Assembly: GCF_009917385.1 (NCBI RefSeq)
Contig: NZ_QWLJ01000031.1
Span: forward strand, 1 to 58,324
Reading direction: 5' to 3'
DNA: 58,324 bases
DNA from: Roseburia sp. 1XD42-34
GTDB lineage: Bacteria > Bacillota > Bacilli > Bacillales > Amphibacillaceae
A model generated the notes under the pieces. The model saw only the letters and a list, made by a program, of their open reading frames with translations, was not told the origin of the DNA and ran no database searches. Both the position numbers and the translations under genes were made by a program. Positions 36,492-46,193 of this stretch are shown piece by piece; within the stretch, counting starts at the first letter, position 1; the number at the start of each line of letters is the position of its first letter.

Positions 36492-37580
36492 ATGAAAATA
36501 GCAATCTTAGGTGCGGGACATGCAGGATGTGCAGTCGCAGGTGATTTATCGATCAAAGGTCATGACGTAACTTTGATTAAAACTTCTAATTCCATGCATA
36601 ATGAAAATTTTAATTATCTGTTAAAAAACAACGGTAAAATTACATTAAGAGAAAATGAAGCAACCAAAACGGCAAAAATAAATAAGATTACAAAAGACTT
36701 ATCAGAGCTATCAAAAGCAGAGATTATCATTGTTTACATTCAAACAACGTATCATGAGGATTTAATACGCAAAATCAAGGACTATATACAAGACGAACAA
36801 ATTATTATTTTTAATCCTGGATATTTTTCTACTGCTTATATGCTTAAACATGGTATCACGCATAATATAACCATTGTAGAAGCACAAAGTTCATTTATTG
36901 ATTGTCGCATTATGGAGCCTGGCGTTATCAATATTGGGTTTCGAAATGTAAGAAACCCTCTAGGTATATATCCAAGTGAGAATGTATCTATTGCGCGAAA
37001 CAAACTTGAAAATTTAGGATACCCATTTGAATATTTATCATCCACTGTAGAGGCGGCTTTGCATAACCCTAATTTAATTGTTCATACAGTAGGTGCCATC
37101 ATGAGTATCCCACGTATTGAAAAAACAAACGGAGATTATGTAATGTATTATGAAGTCTTTACCCCTAGCGTGTGGAATATTCTAGAAAAATTAGATGAAG
37201 AGAAAATGAATGTATTAGAAAAGCTTGGGTTTGAAAGAATTGCGTATGTGGAAGCATGTAAATACCGAAATTCCTTAGACGATACATTGGATGCCAAGGA
37301 AGTATTTTTTAAGTATGCAATGATGCCGAATAGGTCTAAAGGTCCTGTTTCTGTAAAATCTAGATATATCACAGAAGATGTACCAGAAGGATTAGTAATG
37401 CTTGAATCGATTGCAAAGCAGTTAGGGATAAAAACACCGGTTTGTACTGCCTTAATTGAAATTGCCTCTGCTGCTTTAGAAAGGGATATGCGCAAGAATG
37501 GCAGAACTCCTGAACGTTTAGGAAAGGAAAATATAAAAAAAATTCTAGAGGACAGGAAGCAGAAGGTAGTCGAAGCATAG
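36492..37580 (+). CDS. Opine dehydrogenase-like protein (NAD/NADP octopine/nopaline dehydrogenase family)
   Basis: A 362-residue NAD(P)-dependent enzyme. The Rossmann motif is AILGAGHAGCAVAGDLS (3-19). The C-terminal domain has NPNLIVHTVGAIMSIPRIE, where the family's catalytic His sits, and SRYITEDVPEGLVMLESIAKQLGI, a block conserved in octopine/nopaline dehydrogenases. Such enzymes condense an amino acid with a keto acid reductively, or run backwards. AAAAGGTGG precedes the ATG. It is monocistronic, with a small hairpin (ACTCCTT/AAGGAGT, 37601-37618) after it. No metallophore (nicotianamine-synthase-like) gene is adjacent, so a role in catabolism or redox balance is more likely. Confidence 0.83.
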   Translation: MKIAILGAGHAGCAVAGDLSIKGHDVTLIKTSNSMHNENFNYLLKNNGKITLRENEATKTAKINKITKDLSELSKAEIIIVYIQTTYHEDLIRKIKDYIQDEQIIIFNPGYFSTAYMLKHGITHNITIVEAQSSFIDCRIMEPGVINIGFRNVRNPLGIYPSENVSIARNKLENLGYPFEYLSSTVEAALHNPNLIVHTVGAIMSIPRIEKTNGDYVMYYEVFTPSVWNILEKLDEEKMNVLEKLGFERIAYVEACKYRNSLDDTLDAKEVFFKYAMMPNRSKGPVSVKSRYITEDVPEGLVMLESIAKQLGIKTPVCTALIEIASAALERDMRKNGRTPERLGKENIKKILEDRKQKVVEA

Positions 37581-37869
37581 AAGACTTTTTATGCTTATAT
37601 ACTCCTTCTACAAGGAGTGTCACCACGTTAAACAACTGAAAAACAAGGTTGCAATTACAGGATTTGTCAGATTGTCAAATGCTGTTTTTTAAATACTTGC
37701 TTACGATAGATGGGAGGTGAGATGGGAAACTAAAATAAGAAAGAGGAAAAATAAAATTGGTTCCTTTGATAAGGAAGTGGATAGCTATGGATTTGTGCAA
37801 ACAAAAATAACAGCGGGTATTTTTTGCCCCAATAATTTTTACAAAGCCTTATTAAGCAAATTAGAAAAA

Positions 37870-38460
37870 CTTGGCTAGTCAAGACTAGACTTTAGCGAAA
37901 AGAGTAGTTTTTCTTATAATTTAAGTTGCAAATGAATAGAGGCAGCATGTTTTTAGCCATATTTAGATCGATATAATTCATGAAATACTCCATCGGTGTT
38001 TTGGAATGTAGAGATTTCCTTGGTATGTTGTTTTATCTGAGTACAACCTTAGAAATATACTCTTGTGACACAGAATAGAAGTCCATTTCTTTTGGCACCC
38101 CATCCTTTTTTACAGTCCATTGGAGTGATCATTTAGTCCATTTTAGACACCGGCGTGGAGATAGCGGGTTGAAATCTGAAAAATAAATAACTACACCTTG
38201 CTTATTACTCATGGATTTCCGATTTAAAAACGCTTATCCATTGTCGAAATAAGGGTTTTGGTAATGGAACAAACTATGGATTGAGGAATGTTCAATACTA
38301 GCCTGTCCCCCAACTGATTTATTTCGAATCCCCATTTTGTTAAACTTTCAACTAATACTTCCCACAATGGTATCTCCTTCTAGATGTCCGGATTTTTTCT
38401 TGGAATTTGGACGACCGTGTTCCGAACTTGCTCCGAAAGCTTTATTTTCCTCTTCTTTCC
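37870..38460 (-). pseudogene. Relic of an IS30-family transposase
   Basis: Read on the minus strand from 38460, blocks of an IS30 transposase follow in order: GKKRK, GDTIVGS, GVVIYFSDFNPLSP, then VPKEMDFYSVSQEYISKVV and NNIPRKSLHSKTPMEYFMN (the C-terminal FPKGTDF…LNNRPRKxLxYKTP signature). Several stops and frameshifts split it and the N-terminal half is missing, so it is a dead, truncated insertion. Confidence 0.72.
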
Positions 38461-38690
38461 AGTCGCTACGTTGCTAACCGGTCGCTCTCGCCTTTGTTCA
38501 AAGATAAGAAAGTATAAAATTTATTACTTGAGCATAACGAAAATAACCGAATAAGCTACATCCGGCTCCAGCGCCCAGCAACTAGGCGACTTCGCGAAAT
38601 CGCCCTACGATAAGTCATCATCGGTTCGTTACCTCACCGTAATTCCTTTATCTCAGTTGCTTCGCACCAGTCGCTACGTTGCTAGGAGAT
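38455..38690 (+). repeat. R2 repeats, an end fragment followed by a short-form copy
   Basis: AGTCGCTACGTTGCTAACCGGTCGC (38462-38486) is an R2 right end. After AAGTATAAAATTTA a second R2 runs from about 38510 (AATAACCGAATAAG, CTCCAGCGCCCAGCAACTAGGCG, CCTACGATAAGTCATCATCGG) to CGCTACGTTGCTAGGAG. It abuts the IS30 relic. Confidence 0.65.
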
Positions 38691-39514
38691 AGATTTTTTA
38701 TTTCATCCGATTATGACATTAGGCGTTCAATCATCACGAACGTTTCATTGATGTTGTCCTTTTCGGTATGTGTTCATTGTATTTTTATGGGTCACATTTA
38801 GTTTTATTCGCTTGATATTTTAGATAAACGTCTACCATAGTAAGTTCTTCTTTCATTTATCTGATAAGGTAAAATAGTTTTATGGTCGCGCTTTAATTTT
38901 TAAAAATTCTTTGGTCGGAAAGATCGAATTCATGCTATTCCTCTATGAATACAAACGCTGTTTTGGGAAGTTGGCGTAGGGTATTGTTAGATACATAAGA
39001 GGTTATAGATGAAGTATATCATGGCATTTTTTTTAGTATCTTGCTTATTTTACAATCTACGAATATACTTAAATTGGCAATTAATTACAATTTGGTATAC
39101 AGAGAGGCGTTTCTTAAGACGATAACCATTTACTAGCTAACTTAACTGTTAATTGTTCGCTAGCGACTAGTAAATTATCCAAGTTATGGCGTTAGTTGGA
39201 CATAAAATTCTCACTAATCAACAAAACCTTATTAAACTAAGAAAGAGTTCCAAGATTTTTCTGTGATTTCTTGAATAAGAGTTAGTATACGAGTATTATT
39301 TATGTAGAAATATGCACTTAATGGGTAACACCGATGTAGGTAGCATGGATGACCAAAACCGGGAGCATATTTTTACGATGAAATTAGTGACCTCGATTGG
39401 CTTGCACCATAACTGTAATTAATGGAGCTTCTTAAGAGGAACTACTAAAACATCCCAACAATAAGATGGAAATTAAAAGTTAACAGCTAACAGCACAAAA
39501 GAGGTGTCAAAGAC
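38691..39514. other. Gap without a recognisable gene
   Basis: About 820 bp of AT-rich sequence with stops in all frames. It may hold further decayed mobile DNA but I recognise nothing. The last 30 bases carry AAAGAGGTG, the ribosome site of the next gene. Confidence 0.4.
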
Positions 39515-40510
39515 ATGGAATTAATTTCAATTATTATTCCTACTTATAATGAAGAAGACAATATACAGTTAATTTATGAAAATGTAAAGCGGGAGTTTGA
39601 TAGATTGGCTTATCATTTTGAAATAATTTTTATTGATGATGCCAGCATGGATAAAACCTTACAGCAAATTAAACAATTAGTTTCCAAAAGCACAAATGTG
39701 AGGTACATTTCCTTTTCTAGAAATTTCGGTAAAGAATCCGCAATGTTGGCTGGCTTGCAACATGTACAAGGAGACGCTGTGATCATCATGGATGCCGATC
39801 TACAACATCCGCCATCTTTGATTCCTGATCTTGTTAAAGGTTGGGAAGATGGGTACGATCAGGTGATTGCGCGGCGTAATCGTAGTGGTGAACAGCCAAT
39901 TCGTAAATTTTTATCCTCTAGTTACTATCGGATCATCAACAAGGTGGTAGATGTCAAGTTAGAGGATGGGGTGGGTGATTTTCGTTTGCTAAGCCGACGT
40001 GCTGTTCATGCGGTGTTATCTTTAGATGAAGGTGCACGCTTTTCTAAAGGTTTGTTTTCATGGATTGGCATGGCACAGAAAATAGTTGATTATGAGAATG
40101 TTCCGCGAAAGAATGGAAAAACAAAATGGTCTTTATTAAAATTGTTAAATTATGGATTAGATGGCGTTGTGTCATTCAATAATCGCCCTTTAAGGATTTG
40201 TTTTTATACAGGTGCACTTATCTTATTGCTGTCGATTATATACAGTATTATAATATTTGTGCAAATTTTGCTAAATGGTATTAAAGTACCTGGCTATTTT
40301 ACGATTATTACTGCTGTTTTAATATTAGGCGGGATTCAGTTGCTAAGTCTTGGTGTGATTGGTGAATATATAGGACGTATATATTATGAAACAAAGAAAC
40401 GTCCTCAGTACTTAATTCAAGAAACGAATATTAGGAACGGAGAAAACTATGAACGAAACAGGTCGAGAATTTCTAAGATTTATCATCATCGGCGTAATCA
40501 ATACTATTAA
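39515..40510 (+). CDS. csbB: Undecaprenyl-phosphate glycosyltransferase (CsbB/GtrB-like)
   Basis: A 331-residue family 2 glycosyltransferase (residues 1-225) with two C-terminal membrane segments (about 230-255 and 265-290). SIIIPTYNEEDNIQ opens the fold; IIFIDDASMDKT and IIMDADLQHPP bind the nucleotide sugar and metal. It loads a sugar, GlcNAc in B. subtilis CsbB, onto undecaprenyl phosphate. It leads a three-gene operon with GtcA- and YfhO-like proteins, the known set for glycosylating lipoteichoic acid. Its last 62 nt overlap the flippase gene; the basic tail RNRSRISKIYHHRRNQYY exists only because of that overlap. Confidence 0.87.
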   Translation: MELISIIIPTYNEEDNIQLIYENVKREFDRLAYHFEIIFIDDASMDKTLQQIKQLVSKSTNVRYISFSRNFGKESAMLAGLQHVQGDAVIIMDADLQHPPSLIPDLVKGWEDGYDQVIARRNRSGEQPIRKFLSSSYYRIINKVVDVKLEDGVGDFRLLSRRAVHAVLSLDEGARFSKGLFSWIGMAQKIVDYENVPRKNGKTKWSLLKLLNYGLDGVVSFNNRPLRICFYTGALILLLSIIYSIIIFVQILLNGIKVPGYFTIITAVLILGGIQLLSLGVIGEYIGRIYYETKKRPQYLIQETNIRNGENYERNRSRISKIYHHRRNQYY

Positions 40511-40838
40511 TTACTACGCGATTTATCTATTATTACATCTTGTTTTTGATGTTCACTATTTGGCGGCACATATTACAGGGTTTATGGTAAGTTTAGTTGG
40601 TTCTTTTTTCTTAAATACTTATTTTACATTTAAAGTAAAGCCTACATGGGGGAAATTTTTGAAATTTCCAATCACTCAGTTATTTAATTTTAGTGTCACA
40701 TCTCTATTTGTGTTTATTTTTACAGAACTATTCCATGTGGACAGTAAAATCACACCTCTCCTTGCCGTCTTTATTACAGTTCCAATGACCTTTGTGGTAA
40801 CTGGAAAAATATTAAAAAAAAGAGAGTGCAATAGATGA
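40449..40838 (+). CDS. gtcA: GtrA/GtcA-type flippase
   Basis: A 129-residue membrane protein with four hydrophobic segments and the GtrA family start EFLRFIIIGVINTINYYAIY, then GFMVSLVGSFFLNTYFTFK. It is thought to flip the undecaprenyl-phosphate sugar made by the preceding enzyme to the outer face. It starts inside the end of csbB and overlaps yfhO by 4 nt (ATGA), so the three are translationally coupled. Confidence 0.88.
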   Translation: MNETGREFLRFIIIGVINTINYYAIYLLLHLVFDVHYLAAHITGFMVSLVGSFFLNTYFTFKVKPTWGKFLKFPITQLFNFSVTSLFVFIFTELFHVDSKITPLLAVFITVPMTFVVTGKILKKRECNR

Positions 40839-43450
40839 AGAAACGAAGATTATGGTTTTTCATTATAGGTAGCCTACTTGTATCGGCAGCTACACACTTT
40901 TTTTTCTATCAGCAATGGCTTGATAAGCATTGGATGATTGGACCGAATGATGGTCTTTCACAAATTGCTACGTTTAAGAAATTTATTTATGAAAATTATA
41001 AAAGTGGTAATTTTTTCTATGCTTGGGATTTTGGCTTAGGTGGGGGTTTTTATAGTCAATTAGCCTATTATTTTTCAACATCCCTTGTTTTTTTAGTGTC
41101 GGGTGCTGTTATTTTTATTTTGGATAGCTTTCAATGGGTTGACCCCTCTAATGTTGAGTTTTGGGCCCAATCTAACTTGTTTATCAGCATTCTACGCTTA
41201 AGCTTGATCTTATTTATTACATCTTACACGTTTCGATATATGAAAATCCAAGCCTTTCCAGCTTTTACGGGGGCGGTCATCTACGGTTGTTCTGTCATGT
41301 ACATGCGACATGTTGTTTATTGGGAATTTTTTGCTGACGCATTTATTTGGTTGCCATTAGTTGTTTTAGGATTGGAGAAATTAATCAGAGAAGGAAAGCA
41401 AGGTTGGCTGATTTTTACTATGTCTGCCATGCTGATTAGCAATTTCTATTTTTCCTATATCCAACTCGTTTTTTTAATCCTGTATGTTCTTGGTCGCTGG
41501 ATAATTCCACTTACTGACAATGAGTTATCTAGAATAAAACAATTTAAACTTCTAGTATCAAGTGGATTAATCAGTTTTTGCATTAGCGCAGTGTCGTTTA
41601 TACCCGCTGTTTATGGATTTTTTAACAATTATCGACCTCCTTATGATCGGGAGATTCCACTGTTTGATTTCATTGATAACATATTATTTGCTAGTCCCTA
41701 TATTGTGCTACCACCCGTTTTTATGTTATTAATATTTTCCTTTCCTTTGTATCGTAATCGTTTGTTTCGCTTTTTTGCTGTGTTTAGTTTCGTATTGCTT
41801 ATATTTCACTTAAGCCCTTTGGCAGCTAGCGCTTTTAATGGCTTTTCTGCCCCGCAGTATCGTTTTGAATATCTATTATCCTTTACTATAGGTGGCTGTG
41901 TTGCTATTGGCTTGCAGCAATTAAATAAAATAGCTGTGCGTTTTATTTGTGTGGCTTCGTTCATTTCTTTATGTATCTATTTGCTAAGTATCGATTATTT
42001 TGATTTCAATATAAAGATTCCTAAACGAGCAGCAACTGAGTTTTCTGCAGTAATGATTACCGTGTTTGCTTTATTTATTATTTTTATTATCTTAATGGTG
42101 CTGCATGTTTACTTTCAAAAGAAGATCTTGCTCGTTATTATTCAATCATTTGTCATTTTATGGAGTATAGTCTCAGTAAATACAGCAGCTAAATATGGGA
42201 TAACAGACAATGGTGGACTGGAAAAAGTAACTTATAATTATTTAAGGAGTGATCAATATAATAGCGCTGAACAACGGAATTTGATTGAACAAGTGAAAAA
42301 GCAAGAGCCCGATCCATTGTCCCGAATCGATTGGATGGCACCGACTAGGAATAACACACCGATTGTACAAAATTTTAATGGCACAAGTCTCTATTCAAGT
42401 ATCATTAACAAAACATTGCTATGGTTTTACTGGAGGGACTTAAAAATAGATACAGGTCGGGAAACTGTAAGTCGCTATGGTACCCTTGGCAATCGTGCGA
42501 ATTTGCATGCGTTATTGCAAACAACATATTGGATGAGAAAGAAAAGTCAAGAAGCGAATGTACCTTATGGTTTTACAAAGTTTGCTAATTCCAAACAATA
42601 TGTCGTTTATAAAAATGATTTTTCCCTTCCATTTATCCGCACAGGTAAACATATTTATAGCGAAGAGCAGTTACAATCCGCTTCTGTATTGGAACGTGAA
42701 CATGCTATGCTTTCAGGAGTTGTGTTTGCAGAAACAGCTGGACAAAAGTTACCTTTGCCAAAGGAGAAAAATGTTATCAAACACGCAAGGATTCAAGGAG
42801 TAGGCGCTAATTATAAGAAAAACCAATTATTGGTCGCTCACGATAAGGGGGGCATCGATATTATTCCGGAATCAGTGCAAAAAAACACAAAAGACTTTTA
42901 TGTAGGCTTCTCTATAAAAAACGTAAATGGTGATAAGTTCGCTTTGAAGGTAAATAACTACCGGACAACTAGAAAAGCAGCTCATTCTATTTATAAAACC
43001 AATATAAATGACCTAGTTATTCGTGTTCCAGCTGATGACATCATCTCGATTCGGTTGCCAAAAGGGGAATATGAGCTGAAAAATTTATCGCTTTATGAAG
43101 AAGATTATAAGGAATTGCATGAAGCTGTAAAATCTGCTGCTCCTTCCCCATCGTTTACATGGGAAAAAAATAAACTAACCATTGATTACAATAACCAGAC
43201 AAGTGAGAAGTGGATGGCTTTACCAATTCCTTATGAAAAAGGTTGGAAGCTTTGGATTAATGGCAAAGAACAAGCTATTGAAAAAGCAAATTATGCTTTT
43301 ATTGGCTTTAAACTGCATAACGGGAAAAATCATATCAAAATGGTATATCATCCTCCTTACTTTTTCCCAGCCCTGACTTTGACGATTATTGGGATTTTTG
43401 CTTGGGTTTTGTTGCATCTGCGTAGTAAACGTAAAAAGGCTGGCAGATAA
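40835..43450 (+). CDS. yfhO: YfhO-family membrane glycosyltransferase
   Basis: An 871-residue protein with about twelve to thirteen membrane segments in the first 500 residues, a large extracellular domain (about 480-840) and a last helix (about 845-865). The start GPNDGLSQIATFKKF and the MYMRHVVYWEFFADAFIWLPLVVLGLE region are typical of YfhO. It is a GT-C-type enzyme that transfers the lipid-linked sugar to an extracellular polymer; in B. subtilis CsbB and YfhO modify lipoteichoic acid. Length agrees with the family. It ends the operon; no clear terminator is seen. Confidence 0.9.
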   Translation: MKKRRLWFFIIGSLLVSAATHFFFYQQWLDKHWMIGPNDGLSQIATFKKFIYENYKSGNFFYAWDFGLGGGFYSQLAYYFSTSLVFLVSGAVIFILDSFQWVDPSNVEFWAQSNLFISILRLSLILFITSYTFRYMKIQAFPAFTGAVIYGCSVMYMRHVVYWEFFADAFIWLPLVVLGLEKLIREGKQGWLIFTMSAMLISNFYFSYIQLVFLILYVLGRWIIPLTDNELSRIKQFKLLVSSGLISFCISAVSFIPAVYGFFNNYRPPYDREIPLFDFIDNILFASPYIVLPPVFMLLIFSFPLYRNRLFRFFAVFSFVLLIFHLSPLAASAFNGFSAPQYRFEYLLSFTIGGCVAIGLQQLNKIAVRFICVASFISLCIYLLSIDYFDFNIKIPKRAATEFSAVMITVFALFIIFIILMVLHVYFQKKILLVIIQSFVILWSIVSVNTAAKYGITDNGGLEKVTYNYLRSDQYNSAEQRNLIEQVKKQEPDPLSRIDWMAPTRNNTPIVQNFNGTSLYSSIINKTLLWFYWRDLKIDTGRETVSRYGTLGNRANLHALLQTTYWMRKKSQEANVPYGFTKFANSKQYVVYKNDFSLPFIRTGKHIYSEEQLQSASVLEREHAMLSGVVFAETAGQKLPLPKEKNVIKHARIQGVGANYKKNQLLVAHDKGGIDIIPESVQKNTKDFYVGFSIKNVNGDKFALKVNNYRTTRKAAHSIYKTNINDLVIRVPADDIISIRLPKGEYELKNLSLYEEDYKELHEAVKSAAPSPSFTWEKNKLTIDYNNQTSEKWMALPIPYEKGWKLWINGKEQAIEKANYAFIGFKLHNGKNHIKMVYHPPYFFPALTLTIIGIFAWVLLHLRSKRKKAGR

Positions 43451-44055
43451 ATAACCAATGCGAAGAATCTCATCTTAATGAAAGTTAGTAAACACAGGCT
43501 ATTTCACAAGAATGGATTCTGGCTACATTTGTTTTAACGTTTTACCGAGGAAAATTCCTGCTGATGTCCTTCTGCGGTGTTTATAAACTTTGACAAAATA
43601 ACGGGGTACTTGACAGATAATCAAAGCTTGTACGGATGTGAAAAAGTGGAGTTAAGGTTATTTATGGAGTTGCATTCTATTTTAGGGCTATTTCGACACT
43701 GAAATGTGGAGGAATAGCCTTTGAAATATCTCGTTATGGTTCGGTTAACAGTTGTTAACGGTAAAAAACTTTACTATTTTTATAATAGATCTGTTTGAGA
43801 TTGGAAAAAGGGTCTAAATGAATAAAGAACCTTAATAGGATAAGAAACTAACGATTAGATGGTAGTTCCTAGAGCAATGCCAGCCCCACCTATAGGTGCT
43901 GGTTTACTGGGAAAGTTAATAAAGAAAACTATCTATAAATGGATCATATTTATGTGGTTTCAACTACCTATGTTCAAACAGAAAATTTCTGAATAAATAA
44001 TTTACATTGTGAGGAATCCAAGAAAAGGAATGGTTCTATTAGGGAGGGAAATAAA
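43451..44055. other. Gap with one orphan palindrome
   Basis: About 600 bp without a gene. GTTAACAGTTGTTAAC (43744-43759) is an operator-like inverted repeat, and CCACCTATAGGTGCTGG near 43888 is a small hairpin. Neither can be tied to a gene. GGGAGGG before 44056 is the panC ribosome site. Confidence 0.4.
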
Positions 44056-44907
44056 ATGGAAATAATTACCGTTAAAGAAGAAATGTGTAAATGGGCAAAA
44101 CAAGCACAGGAAAGTGGTAAATCAGTTGGTTTTGTTCCGACAATGGGATTTTTACATCAAGGGCATCTTTCACTCGTGCATGCGGCAAAACAAGCCAATG
44201 ATCACGTAGTCATGAGCATTTTTGTTAACCCACTTCAGTTTGGGAGAGGTGAGGATTATATTACTTACCCTAGAGATGAACAGCGGGATAAAAAATTGGC
44301 TGAGGAAGCTGGTGTGGATATATTATTTATGCCTAACGTTGATGAAATGTATCAGAAAAAACAGTCCATAAAGCTGATGGTAACAGAAAAGGTGGATAAG
44401 TTGTGTGGGATAAAGCGACCAGGGCATTTCGATGGTGTAGTGACCGTACTGTCGAAGTTTTTTCATCTGATTATGCCCAACCGCGCTTATTTCGGCATAA
44501 AAGATGCACAACAGTACGCAATTGTATCAGCTTAGGTAAACGAGTTAGATTTTTCTGTGGAAATTGTTTCAGTGGACACAGTGCGAGAACCCTCTGGGTT
44601 AGCTATTAGCTCAAGAAATGATTATTTGACCATTGAGGAAGAAGAGAAAGCACCCGTCTTATATCAAAGTCTACTACTAGGTAAAAAGCTAATCGAGGAA
44701 GGAGAGTCTAATGTAACGGATATACTTAAAGCTGTTAGCAGTTATCTAAATAAACAATTGGGGAAAAGCGTAGAAATTGATTATGTTGAGTTATTAAGCT
44801 TTCCAGAATTAGAAGAGATCGTTGAGTTACGTGGAAAAGTTATTCTGGCGACAGCGGTTCAATTTTCAAAGGCAAGACTAATAGATAATATCATTGTTGA
44901 AAATTAA
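44056..44907 (+). pseudogene. panC: Pantothenate synthetase interrupted by an in-frame amber codon
   Basis: The frame reads a complete PanC (beta-alanine plus pantoate to pantothenate) of 284 codons, the normal family length, except for TAG at 44533-44535. Before it are FVPTMGFLHQGHLSLV (ATP site with HxGH), the GHFDGVVTVLSKFF block and AYFGIKDAQQYAIV. After it come VREPSGLAISSRNDYL and the C-terminal domain to RLIDNIIVEN. No shift or deletion is seen. The stop falls between the ATP/pantoate site and the SSRN loop, so neither half should work alone. panB and panD are not adjacent, unlike the usual panBCD operon. If this is the only copy, the strain would need pantothenate. A sequencing error is the main alternative. 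Confidence 0.88.
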
Positions 44908-45054
44908 GTTATCCCCCAGTTTATTTCCTTATAAATGTTGTAGCAACAATGGGATGAAGATGTTCCTAGAAGTTTTGGAGCGAAAGAATAAAATATTCTC
45001 TTTTTTAAATACATAGGGAGTGCCAAATCAAGTTAACTTAATTGAAAATCATGT

Positions 45055-45097
45055 AACACGCCCCTTTGGATAAACGGATTATCCAAAGGGGCGTGTT
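45055..45097. terminator. Strong terminator hairpin, perfect 19-bp stem
   Basis: AACACGCCCCTTTGGATAA (45055-45073) and its exact complement (45079-45097) around a 5-nt loop, then CTTTAT. It stands about 150 bp after panC. Confidence 0.8.
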
Positions 45098-45103
45098 CTT
45101 TAT

Positions 45104-45291
45104 CCTGTATAGGAGAATCCCACTTTAGGAGTTGGTGCATCTGAATTGTAAAATATTTTAAATGAACAAAGGAGCACCTAAATGCTAATTCTTCCCGAGT
45201 TTTTTAAGTCTCCCCTTAGAATAAGGACCGTCTGTGTAAGAGATATGAAAACTAACTTACACGGGTTGAAAATCCACTATAGTAAAAGGTT
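45104..45291 (+). repeat. R1 repeat, copy H (divergent)
   Basis: AATCCCACTTTAGGAG, GGAGCACCTAAATGC and a 3' hairpin GTGTAAG (45234-45240) with CTTACAC (45256-45262), then GTTGAAAATCCACTATA. The hairpin arms share no sequence with other copies but stand in the same place. Confidence 0.5.
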
Positions 45292-45481
45292 TATCGGTGG
45301 GGAACATTTCGCTAAGATTGGAGGATGAAATGTCTATATTAAGTAAGGTAGTCATAATTTCAGAAAGCGTCTGAAACGATAACACTCTATACACTGTCAA
45401 GGATTCTAACTCTCATTTAAATAATTTCTTTAAACCGTTATATTACCATATATTAAAAATATACATGCCTTGCTCGTATCC

Positions 45482-45910
45482 TCATTTCTTTTCTTTTTGA
45501 AATTTATTATTGGTAATTTCTTTTGCAAGGCGGATTGATTTTTCTAACGAAAATCGAATATATTGTAGCGTTTCTTCATCCATTGGCTCGCCATCAAATT
45601 TTAACCCTTTATTTGCTTTTAATTGTTCTATCGTTCTTTCCAGTTCTCTCGCTATATCTAATTCTTCTTCCTCTGTAAATGGTGAATGAACTTCATTATC
45701 TAATAAGTAGTCCACCGTTACATTAAAAAAGTCGGCGATTTTTTTTAATGTTTTTGTATCAGGCTTGCGCTTACCGTTCTCGTACATAGCTATCGTACTT
45801 TGCCCGATATTTAATTCCTGGGCTAATTCCTTTTGTGTTTTCTTCCTTTTATGTCTTAGCGCTTTTAATTTATTATGAAATATTTTAATCACACCCTTTT
45901 GGCTGAGCAT
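45482..45910 (-). CDS. XRE-family regulator
   Basis: A 142-residue protein with an N-terminal Cro/CI-type HTH (LKALRHKRKKTQKELAQELNIGQSTIAMYENGKRKPDTKTLKKIADFFNVTVDYLL, about 14-70) and a charged helical C-terminal part that may dimerise. The ribosome site before ATG 45910 is weak, and a GTG ten residues on lies too close to AAAAGGG, so the start is uncertain. It is divergent from the transporter-hydantoinase operon, 283 bp away, and is the nearest candidate to bind the paired operators at 46113-46157. Confidence 0.82.
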   Translation of the reverse strand: MLSQKGVIKIFHNKLKALRHKRKKTQKELAQELNIGQSTIAMYENGKRKPDTKTLKKIADFFNVTVDYLLDNEVHSPFTEEEELDIARELERTIEQLKANKGLKFDGEPMDEETLQYIRFSLEKSIRLAKEITNNKFQKEKK

Positions 45911-46112
45911 AAGAATACCTGGATTAAGTTGCGATTCTCTATTTCGTGTAACCCAAGTTTTGTACTGCTCATTATAATCAGCAAACTAAAAATTTATAAC
46001 CACGTGTAAATGCTATCACAACTATGGTGGCAATAAAACTGCTTGACTTATTTTCTTATCTATCTAGATTATAACCTATCTTCATTATGTCGCATCTATC
46101 CACAGTTATAAT

Positions 46113-46157
46113 ATCACAAAATGTAATAAAGGTGTTGTAAATATCACAAAATGTGAT
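46113..46157 (+). promoter_or_regulatory. Paired operators over the promoter of the transporter operon
   Basis: ATCACAAAATGTAAT (46113-46127) and the perfect palindrome ATCACAAAATGTGAT (46143-46157) are 30 bp apart, three helical turns. The second fills the spacer between a -35 box TTGTAA (46135-46140) and a -10 box TAAAAT (46157-46162), as a repressor site would. Confidence 0.7.
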
Positions 46158-46161
46158 AAAA

Positions 46162-46175
46162 TGAAAACGAATACA
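46162..46175 (+). promoter_or_regulatory. cre-like box
   Basis: TGAAAACGAATACA fits TGWAANCGNTNWCA with one mismatch. It lies just after the -10 box and before AAGGAGAGG, so CcpA could block the operon. Confidence 0.45.
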
Positions 46176-46193
46176 AAAAAGGAGAGGAATATA

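Noticed and set aside
43744..43759. GTTAACAGTTGTTAAC palindrome as an operator for panC
   Set aside because: It is about 300 bp from panC, with no promoter elements that I can see beside it.
44533..44535. Programmed recoding of the panC amber codon
   Set aside because: No pyrrolysine or selenocysteine signal is visible and PanC is not known to use recoding; a mutation or sequencing error is more likely.
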